Source of the DNA: Corynebacterium sp. ES2730-CONJ
GTDB lineage: Bacteria > Actinomycetota > Actinomycetes > Mycobacteriales > Mycobacteriaceae
DNA: 64,000 nucleotides
Direction: 5' to 3'
Assembly: GCF_024834055.1 (NCBI RefSeq)
Contig: NZ_JANUXZ010000003.1
Coordinates: 278,381-342,380 of the forward strand
A model generated the notes under the pieces. That model searched no databases and was not told the DNA's origin. It saw only the letters and a program-made list of their open reading frames with translations. Position 1 is the first letter of the stretch; each line of letters starts with the position of its first letter. Position numbers and translations under genes: made by a program. Below are positions 58,351 through 64,000 of the stretch, in pieces.

Positions 58351-59832
58351 ATGTCTGAAGTACGCGTACGATTCTGTCCATCACCAACTGGCACCCCCCA
58401 TGTAGGCATGGTGCGCACCGCCCTCTTCAATTGGGCTTACGCTCGCCATACGGGGGGAAAGCTGATCTTCCGCATCGAGGATACTGATGCCGCCCGCGAT
58501 TCCGAGGAATCATATCAGGCGATTATTGATTCTCTCGAGTGGCTAGGAATTAACTGGGACGAAGGCGTCAATATCGGCGGTCCCGACGCCCCGTACCGGC
58601 AATCGCAGCGTATGGAGATCTATCAGGATGTGCTGGAAAAACTTAAAGAGTCAGGATGGGTATACCCCGCCTACTCAACCGCTCAAGAAGTAGAAGAACG
58701 TCACAAGCAGGCTGGTCGCGATCCGAAATTGGGCTACGATAACTTCGATCGTGATCTGAGCGCGGAGCAGATCGCCGCGTTTGAGGCTGAAGGCCGCCAG
58801 CCAGTGTGGCGGTTACGGATGCCTGAGAATGATTGGCGTTGGTCCGATCTAGTGCGCGGGGACATCGAGTTCAAACGTCAAACCCAGCCCGATTTCGTAG
58901 TTGCCCGATCTAACGGTGCTCCGCTGTACACACTGGTCAACCCCGTAGACGATGCCCTGATGGGCGTCACTCACGTCTTGCGTGGCGAGGACCTTCTGCC
59001 CTCAACTCCGCGCCAGCTTGCCTTATATGAGGCCCTCAAGGAGATAGGTGTTGCCAAGCACACTCCCACCTTTGGCCACCTGCCTTTTGTTATGGGGGAG
59101 GGCAATAAGAAGTTGTCCAAGCGCGATCCCGAATCTAACCTCTTTCACCACCGCGATAAGGGCATTATTCCTGAAGGAATGCTGAACTATTTAGCGTTGC
59201 TGGGTTGGTCGCTCTCCTCGGAGCGCGATATTTTCAGTGTGACGGAGCTCGTGGAGAATTTCGAGGTCACTGATGTTCTTGCAAACCCAGCTCGCTTTGA
59301 CCAAAAGAAGCTCGAAGCAATCAACGCCGATCATATTCGCTTGCTTCCGCTCGATGATTTCACGCATCGGCTACGCGACTACTTAGAGCGGTATTACGAT
59401 TTCCCCGCGGACTACCCGAAGCAGAAGTTCGCCCTTGCTGCAGAATTAGTGCAGACTCGCATCAAGACGCTCTCAGACGCCTGGCAGTTATTAAAATTCT
59501 TGGTTACGGCCGATGAAGATCTCATCTTGGATGAAAAATCTGCGCGAAAGAACCTCAAAGAGGCTGCCCTCGAACCACTTCGCGCCGGTATTGCGGCCTT
59601 AGAAGCGATAGCTGATTGGACAACTCCTGAGATTGAAAAGGCGCTATCGACGGCCCTAATTGAAGAACTTGGACTCAAGCCGCGTATTGCCTACGGAGCA
59701 CTGCGAGTAGGGATCTCTGGAGAGGCCATTTCACCGCCACTTTTCGAGTCCATGGAATTGCTCGGTAAGGATTCCACTCTGTTTAGACTTCGTCGTGCCT
59801 TGGAGCAGTCCCCGTTCCAAATAGTCAACTAG
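58351..59832 (+). CDS. gltX: Glutamyl-tRNA synthetase
   Basis: GltX charges tRNA-Glu (and, with GatCAB, probably tRNA-Gln via Glu-tRNA(Gln)). The 493 residues match the class I enzyme. The HIGH motif is present as HVGM in [18 protein letters not shown], and the KMSKS motif as [25 protein letters not shown] is the substrate loop. No glnS-like gene is visible, consistent with the indirect Gln-tRNA route. Confidence 0.96.
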   Translation: MSEVRVRFCPSPTGTPHVGMVRTALFNWAYARHTGGKLIFRIEDTDAARDSEESYQAIIDSLEWLGINWDEGVNIGGPDAPYRQSQRMEIYQDVLEKLKESGWVYPAYSTAQEVEERHKQAGRDPKLGYDNFDRDLSAEQIAAFEAEGRQPVWRLRMPENDWRWSDLVRGDIEFKRQTQPDFVVARSNGAPLYTLVNPVDDALMGVTHVLRGEDLLPSTPRQLALYEALKEIGVAKHTPTFGHLPFVMGEGNKKLSKRDPESNLFHHRDKGIIPEGMLNYLALLGWSLSSERDIFSVTELVENFEVTDVLANPARFDQKKLEAINADHIRLLPLDDFTHRLRDYLERYYDFPADYPKQKFALAAELVQTRIKTLSDAWQLLKFLVTADEDLILDEKSARKNLKEAALEPLRAGIAALEAIADWTTPEIEKALSTALIEELGLKPRIAYGALRVGISGEAISPPLFESMELLGKDSTLFRLRRALEQSPFQIVN

Positions 59833-59857
59833 TCTGAGCCAGGACCCGCTGCCCGAT

Positions 59858-59899
59858 AACAAGACCCCTTAACCGATATGAGGTTTAAGGGGTCTTGTT
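59858..59899. terminator. Bidirectional terminator between gltX and pnuX
   Basis: A 15-bp perfect stem (AACAAGACCCCTTAA / TTAAGGGGTCTTGTT) with a 12-base loop lies between convergent genes. Confidence 0.92.
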
Positions 59900-59901
59900 G
59901 G

Positions 59902-60630
59902 TTAAACTTCAGCCGAAGCTAGCGGAGATCGCGCAGCATTTCGTTGTACTCGCATCCACACAAAGAAGCCCCAGATAACGAAAATGCCGTAGATGATATA
60001 CAGGATGGCTGACGGGTAGTAGCCTGCGCTTAGCAATAGTGGTACACCTACGATGTCAACCCCGATCCAGATTAGCCAGAATTCAGTCCAGCCACGGGCC
60101 ATGCCGTACGTAGCGAGAAGCGAACCGGTGAAAATCCATGCGTCGGCCAAAGGCCCCCACGATCCCAGAGCCGAGAAGACCCAGGCGAGAGTAACAGTCA
60201 GAACAACAGCGGCGACCACTAGACCGAGGCGCTCCTTATTAGTGGCCCACCGTGGTTCCACTGCAGCTGCTTCATCGTGGGGTTCGCTGATAATTGAACG
60301 GCTGGGATTAGTCCCTGAAGCCTCCCTTATGCCGCGGCGTTTCGCCTTCGACCAGTTCCACCACCCGTATACGCTGACAATGAGGAACATAACCTGGCGC
60401 CCTGCTTGGCCGTAGAGATCGAGGTTTTGTGGAGTGTGAAAGACTCCCCCAAGAAAAACAGTAAACAGTAGCAGATTGCCGATAATACCGACAGGCCAGG
60501 CCCACACAACTCGGCGCATGCCTCCGATTGCTGAGGCAAGACCAAAGGCGTTACCGATGATTTCGCGCCATAAAATGGGGACGCCGCCGATAACGAGGGT
60601 GGCATCAAGAAGGGTAGTGAGAAGATTCAC
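59902..60630 (-). CDS. pnuX: PnuC-family riboflavin transporter (PnuX/RibM type)
   Basis: A PnuC-fold membrane protein of 242 residues with about seven hydrophobic segments, including WREIIGNAFGLASAIGGMRRVVWAWPVGIIGNLL and LIVSVYGWWNWSKA, with the GWWNW pattern of the family. By fold alone it would be called a nicotinamide riboside transporter. The FMN riboswitch upstream in the same direction indicates riboflavin uptake instead, as known for PnuX of corynebacteria and RibM of streptomycetes. GTG 60630 has CTGGAG 7 bp upstream; the open frame reaches a TTG at 60663. A basic Ala/Lys-rich segment lies in the middle loop. Confidence 0.85.
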   Translation of the reverse strand: MNLLTTLLDATLVIGGVPILWREIIGNAFGLASAIGGMRRVVWAWPVGIIGNLLLFTVFLGGVFHTPQNLDLYGQAGRQVMFLIVSVYGWWNWSKAKRRGIREASGTNPSRSIISEPHDEAAAVEPRWATNKERLGLVVAAVVLTVTLAWVFSALGSWGPLADAWIFTGSLLATYGMARGWTEFWLIWIGVDIVGVPLLLSAGYYPSAILYIIYGIFVIWGFFVWMRVQRNAARSPLASAEV

Positions 60631-60708
60631 GATAAAACTCCAGAAGGTAGTAGGAATACGCAAATCCTCAAGGTGAAAAGCGAAGCATTCTCCTTAGAGC
60701 GCTGGATA

Positions 60709-60742
60709 TAAAGAAAGAGCCCTCACGAGCGGTTCTCTTTTA
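60709..60742 (-). terminator. Candidate riboswitch-controlled terminator
   Basis: Read on the minus strand, AAAGAGAACC pairs with GGCTCTTT around a CTCGTGAG-containing loop and is followed by CTTTA. It lies between the FMN aptamer and pnuX, where an expression platform is expected. Confidence 0.5.
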
Positions 60743-60838
60743 GTCTTCATAACCAGAGCTGAAAAGAAACCACGCGCCGAGGCCGGTATGGTTGCTTTGT
60801 TGAGCAACCATCGACAGTCTTTAGCTGCAGCTAACTTC

Positions 60839-60980
60839 TGCTCTCTTTCATCCGGACTATAACCGTCGGCTCTGGAGTTGCACCAGATCTGCTGACCCAC
60901 CTCCAAGGAAAGTGGCGCTCGCGGGCTCGACTCATATAAGTCTTACCGCCGGTGGGGAGTTTCACCCCGCCCTGAGAACG
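60839..60980 (-). promoter_or_regulatory. FMN riboswitch (RFN element)
   Basis: The minus strand reads through the conserved RFN blocks in order: GGGCGGGGTGAAACTCCCC, ACCGGCGGTAA, AGCCCGCGAGCG, GGTCAGCAGATCTGGTG, CCAGAGCCGACGGTTATAGT and CCGGATGAAAGAGAGC. The closing P1 stem is GTTCTC with GAGAGC. A TTAGCTGCAGCTAA palindrome and a hairpin GGTTGCT/AGCAACC follow at 60788-60834. High FMN should lower pnuX expression. Confidence 0.95.
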
Positions 60981-61049
60981 TAACACGATTCTAACAAACG
61001 GAGATGAATACTCAGAAATCCCATTTATCCCGTTAAACTGAGAGCTATC

Positions 61050-62093
61050 ATGATAAATCGTCGAAGGCATCGGACGCACTCCAAGAGTGGTCTTGTTACT
61101 AGCGCTCTAATAGGAGCATTGGCCGGCTCACTCATAGCATTCCCGCTGCACGATCTCAGCTCCACACAACCCGATCCGCTGCATCTCGACGCGGTGACCC
61201 CGAGAGTCGAAGAATTCTTGGAACCCCAACTAGCTGCTGTCGAAGAGCGCGCGGATATTCTGTCTCGAAACGTAGCTCGTTACGGTGAGGATCTTAGCTA
61301 CAACCCTGTTCCTCCGGTGGCTCCAGGTATGCAGCAAAGTGTAGAAATGCGAGATGATAGTGGTATTACCAGGCGATATATCGTCCATATAGGCTCTCAG
61401 TACAATTTAGACAATCCCGCTCCCGCTCCAGTGCTTTTCGCCTTTCACGGGTGGAAAGAAGGTGCAGAGGCCTTTGTTAAACATTCTGGCTTCGCTAATA
61501 CCAAAGCTTGGGAGGAAGCCATCGCGATTTACCCCCAAGGGCTTGACAGTGCGTGGGAGGGGGCTCCCTACGCTAAAGCCACGGCTTCAGAGGATATGGA
61601 TTTCATACGAGCAATCCTTGAGCAGATCGATCGCGACTATAAAATCGACCGCAACCGTGTCTACGCTGCGGGCTTCAGCAATGGTGGGGGAATGGCGGCA
61701 GCCCTAGGGTGTAAGATGCCGGAAACTTTCGCCGCGATTGCCACGGTCTCCGCCGCCTTCTACTTTCCCACTCTAGACGGCTGCGTGCGTTCTCCGATGC
61801 CCGGGCTTTTCGTGCACTCCTCAGAGGACCAAATCATTTCCTATGAGGGGGGTAAACGGCACGGCGCCTACTATTATGCGCCACGTTTCGCCGCCGACTT
61901 TGAGGCGGTACGCAACGGCTGTTCACAATCTACTCCCGACGTCGACCGCTTTGGGAATGGGGAGCGTTATATTTATCGTGGATGTACTGCTGAGACGCAG
62001 CATATTCGGATCGATGGACAACCGCATAAGTGGATACTCGATCCATCCCTGCCGGGCTATATCTGGAATTTCCTCAGCAGTAAGTCGAAATAG
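61050..62093 (+). CDS. Secreted/anchored PHB-depolymerase-family esterase
   Basis: A 347-residue alpha/beta-hydrolase. A basic start and a hydrophobic segment (about residues 14-33, GLVTSALIGALAGSLIAFPL) indicate export. The oxyanion region is VLFAFHGWKEG, the nucleophile elbow is AAGFSNGGGMAAALG, an acid is in HSSEDQIISYEGG, and the histidine in GQPHKWIL. Family members hydrolyse polyester or phenolic esters (LpqC-like in mycobacteria); the true substrate is unknown. It is divergent from pnuX. Confidence 0.82.
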   Translation: MINRRRHRTHSKSGLVTSALIGALAGSLIAFPLHDLSSTQPDPLHLDAVTPRVEEFLEPQLAAVEERADILSRNVARYGEDLSYNPVPPVAPGMQQSVEMRDDSGITRRYIVHIGSQYNLDNPAPAPVLFAFHGWKEGAEAFVKHSGFANTKAWEEAIAIYPQGLDSAWEGAPYAKATASEDMDFIRAILEQIDRDYKIDRNRVYAAGFSNGGGMAAALGCKMPETFAAIATVSAAFYFPTLDGCVRSPMPGLFVHSSEDQIISYEGGKRHGAYYYAPRFAADFEAVRNGCSQSTPDVDRFGNGERYIYRGCTAETQHIRIDGQPHKWILDPSLPGYIWNFLSSKSK

Positions 62094-62202
62094 AGCCAGA
62101 AGATCTAGTCGCCTAGCTCGCGATTTGCTTTCGAGAGGTGTAACTGGTTAAATATCATTTCGTTGCATTGCGCACGGAAACAGCTTTCAAGCGCAGCAGC
62201 AT

Positions 62203-62274
62203 TGGCCTATGGTGTAATTGGCAACACAAGGGTTTCTGGTACCCTCGTTCTAGGTTCGAGTCCTGGTAGGCCAG
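62203..62274 (+). tRNA. tRNA-Gln (CTG)
   Basis: A 72-nt cloverleaf. The acceptor TGGCCTA pairs with TAGGCCA, the anticodon arm is AGGGT-TTCTGGT-ACCCT with anticodon CTG, and the T arm has GGTTCGAGTCC. The 3' CCA is not fully encoded. Confidence 0.96.
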
Positions 62275-62301
62275 CAAGTGGTTTTATCCACTTAGTTCTA
62301 T

Positions 62302-62374
62302 GCCCCGTTCGTCTAGTGGCCTAGGACGCCGGCCTCTCACGCCGGTAACACGGGTTCAAATCCCGTACGGGGTA
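62302..62374 (+). tRNA. tRNA-Glu (CTC)
   Basis: A 73-nt cloverleaf. GCCCCGT pairs with ACGGGGT, the anticodon arm is CCGGC-CTCTCAC-GCCGG with anticodon CTC, and the T arm has GGTTCAAATCC. It follows tRNA-Gln by 27 bp, so both are probably on one transcript. Confidence 0.96.
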
Positions 62375-62409
62375 CAATTCCGCGAATACTAAAGAGTGCG
62401 GATAGAGAT

Positions 62410-62571
62410 CTACGAGGCAGCCGGTGGAAATCTACCGACTGCCTCTTTTTCTTGCCCGTCTAGTGGCAGTGTTACCAGGGCATCGTTATTAGACGGTTCG
62501 CGGACAAAATATGAAACTTTAAATTCCCCGAGGTTTTCGCGAACGTCTAAGTATTTCAAGGCCAGTTGCAT
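62410..62571 (-). CDS. Small open frame, possible protein fragment
   Basis: A 53-codon frame from ATG 62571, beginning MQLALKYLDVRENLGEF. Its composition looks protein-like, but there is no good ribosome site and it covers the tRNA terminator. It may be the tail of a decayed gene rather than a live one. No family is recognised. Confidence 0.18.
   Translation of the reverse strand: MQLALKYLDVRENLGEFKVSYFVREPSNNDALVTLPLDGQEKEAVGRFPPAAS
62414..62450 (+). terminator. Terminator of the tRNA pair
   Basis: GAGGCAG pairs with CTGCCTC, with an inner CGGT/ACCG stem, followed by TTTTT. Confidence 0.85.
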
Positions 62572-62720
62572 AGCAAGCTAGAAACTCTCCATGTAGTTGC
62601 ACGTCTCATTTTGTTGTTAGTGCCGTGCCTAGATGATCGGCCCACATAATGCTCAGCGGCAATAAACTCCTGCACCACGGCCCCACCTTGAGCACGAAAT
62701 CGCTGCCGAACCATAGTGTC

Positions 62721-63500
62721 TCATGTTGAGAACTTTCTCGAACCCGATTCGAAGGTAGTGTTCGCCAGGTGGTGTCGCCCGAGCTCCACATCCCCTGCGC
62801 TGGCACAACTGCTCATGCAGGCGAGAATGCCTGCATTCACATTACCGAAAAGAACCCAATTCGATCTAGGGGGCCTTCCAGACACCGTGTAGCTTGAATA
62901 TATATTCGGAAAAAAGTCGGTCCTGATCGCTGTCGAAATTAGACTCAAGACCCTGGGAGATTCAACTGCACTTCCCACAAACTCGTCACGCTTGTAGGAC
63001 TGCAACCCCTTATTATCTGCATGTTGTTGTTTAGAAACTCCAGTTAGATATCGCTGGTAGATAGAAGCTTCGAAGCTCTCATACCCTTTAGATGGTGCGT
63101 CCGTACTCAACAAATGTTCCAGTCCCATGTGATTCTGTGAGTAGACTGAATAGGCTTCGCACTGCATGGATAACTTTTGATTTGAGATCACTTGAGTAAA
63201 AAAATGTTCAGTACCGCTTGCGCCAAATAGTAACCGTATTTGATGGATCATCGCTCCTTCCCATTCCTTAGCGAGGTCTACGGAAGCGGCGTGGCTTGGA
63301 CAGCCGGACTCCGATTCGCAGGGTCTATGGCGGCGGCCTATACCACTTGTGAGATGGTAGACGCCTGAATTAACAGCAACGCATACACAGCGTCCGATAC
63401 TGGTTAGGCTGAAAACCGACGAGGTATCCCATAGGGTTGAAAGCGCTCTAGCAGTTGCTGGATAAAACACCGTCGATATCACAGCTCGCTGCAAACGCAC
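62721..63500 (-). CDS. Hypothetical protein or decayed gene
   Basis: A 259-codon open frame starting GTG 63500, with an AGG site 6-9 bp upstream. The middle part (KEWEGAMIHQIRLLFGASGTEHFFTQVISN; YESFEASIYQRYLTGVSKQ) has a natural composition, whereas the first 60 residues do not. I recognise no domain. Beyond its stop, other frames continue to look coding, which suggests frameshift decay. Treat as uncertain. Confidence 0.3.
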   Translation of the reverse strand: MRLQRAVISTVFYPATARALSTLWDTSSVFSLTSIGRCVCVAVNSGVYHLTSGIGRRHRPCESESGCPSHAASVDLAKEWEGAMIHQIRLLFGASGTEHFFTQVISNQKLSMQCEAYSVYSQNHMGLEHLLSTDAPSKGYESFEASIYQRYLTGVSKQQHADNKGLQSYKRDEFVGSAVESPRVLSLISTAIRTDFFPNIYSSYTVSGRPPRSNWVLFGNVNAGILACMSSCASAGDVELGRHHLANTTFESGSRKFST

Positions 63501-63752
63501 TATACCTAGATTTTTCCCAAGGGTGCTGGGGCACTAAGGTTTTTCGCCCGCACTCTGCATTCAAGTTAAATAAGAGCTGACGGTGAAAACCTCAGTGTGC
63601 GCAGGATAAAATATAGGGTCATACCTCTACATTTCCTGTAACGATCTCTAGACCCTCAAGCTGGCGTATCCTTAAACTACAGACAGCGTTTGTTATCGGC
63701 AGACGAATAGGGCTCGGAAATGTCGTTTGGGTGGTGCTCTTTTAGAGTGGTG
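63501..63752. other. Gap before the terminal partial gene
   Basis: About 250 bp in which I see no gene and no clear terminator. Confidence 0.3.
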
Positions 63753-64000
63753 TTAGTTGGTGTCCTCGTCTCTGATCCACTCACCGATTACCTTAGGGAT
63801 CACAACCGGGGGATCACCAAGAAGATCCCGAAGGTTCCCCTCACGCTCAACCGGATTACTAATCCGACGCTTTTGCTTCCGCCCTTGATCCTCACCAGGC
63901 TGGGCCTGATTCATCATCGGAACAAACCCACGCCCTTGAGAACCCGACTGAGACGAACCCGCCCCACCGGAGGAATTCAATCCGCGGGAAGTCCCCGACG
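63753..64000 (-). CDS. C-terminal part of a Gly-rich, type VII secretion-associated-type protein (5' truncated)
   Basis: The frame is open to the right edge of the window. The visible part has a Gly/Ser-rich tract (NSSGGAGSSQSGSQGRGFVPMM) followed by a basic KQKRR stretch and a conserved-looking end (ENLRDLLGD-like, PPVVIPKVIGEW). This layout resembles the tail of long actinobacterial proteins of the WXG100/PPE-like secreted group (ending in a PPVIG-type motif). The assignment rests on the tail only. Confidence 0.45.
   Translation of the reverse strand, partial: SGTSRGLNSSGGAGSSQSGSQGRGFVPMMNQAQPGEDQGRKQKRRISNPVEREGNLRDLLGDPPVVIPKVIGEWIRDEDTN

Noticed and set aside
62302..62374. tRNA-Glu as a phage or island attachment site
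   Set aside because: No second copy of the tRNA 3' end and no integrase are in the window.

Overview
The window reads as core chromosome of a mycolic-acid actinobacterium, most likely a Corynebacterium or a close relative with moderate G+C. The evidence is the gene content and order: glgE-glgB, an etfBA / cysteine desulfurase / mnmA block, ligA, gatCA, pfkA, gatB, divergent lysE/lysG, ilvD, a MscCG-type mechanosensitive channel beside ilvBNC, serA and gltX, plus an antigen-85-like mycolyltransferase homologue and a GT87 membrane mannosyltransferase. No prophage, CRISPR array or intact insertion sequence is visible. The genus is an inference; no rRNA lies in the window.

Layout: 1-5.1 kb, the end of a YbbN-like gene and the glgB and glgE glucan genes. 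5.2-8 kb, orphan ABC ATPase, Nudix hydrolase and THUMP-like methyltransferase. 8.1-18.6 kb, etfB-etfA, cysteine desulfurase, mnmA, a MetE-like protein and ligA, interrupted by three minus-strand genes (mycolyltransferase-like, spermidine-synthase-like, exonuclease). 18.6-21.6 kb, an ACT protein and gatCA. 21.6-22.8 kb, a gene-poor stretch with an inverted repeat. 22.8-28.5 kb, a FecCD-type metal-chelate ABC importer and two MFS transporters. 28.6-33.4 kb, pfkA, a RecQ-like helicase with a phosphoribosyltransferase-like tail, and gatB. 33.4-37 kb, lysE/lysG, a membrane-anchored HNH nuclease and a DoxX protein. 37-42.1 kb, a minus-strand group (mscCG-like, PH-domain protein, ilvD, GT87). 42.3-46 kb, ilvBNC behind a leader-peptide attenuator. 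46.6-51.2 kb, a His-rich CDF metal exporter, a DUF262 protein and a lipoprotein. 51.2-56.6 kb, serA, a DUF294/CBS protein, an exonuclease and an FAH-family hydrolase. 56.6-58.3 kb, a Cys-rich MerR regulator and a gene desert. 58.3-62.4 kb, gltX, a PnuC-family transporter under an FMN riboswitch, a secreted esterase, and tRNA-Gln and tRNA-Glu. 62.4-64 kb, uncertain or decayed ORFs and the C-terminus of a probable type VII secretion-associated protein.

Functionally the window joins branched-chain amino acid synthesis (ilvD, ilvBNC), serine synthesis (serA), amino acid export (lysE with lysG; the MscCG-like channel), the GatCAB route to Gln-tRNA together with gltX and the two tRNA genes, and sulfur transfer from the cysteine desulfurase to MnmA. 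The most informative non-coding elements are the ilv attenuator (leader peptide plus mutually exclusive hairpins) and the FMN riboswitch, which indicates that the neighbouring PnuC-like gene is a riboflavin transporter (PnuX/RibM type). I did not find a convincing entirely new multi-gene system. The least explained loci are the DUF262/lipoprotein pair, the RecQ fusion, the Cys-rich MerR regulator with its empty flank, and the decayed region after the tRNAs.
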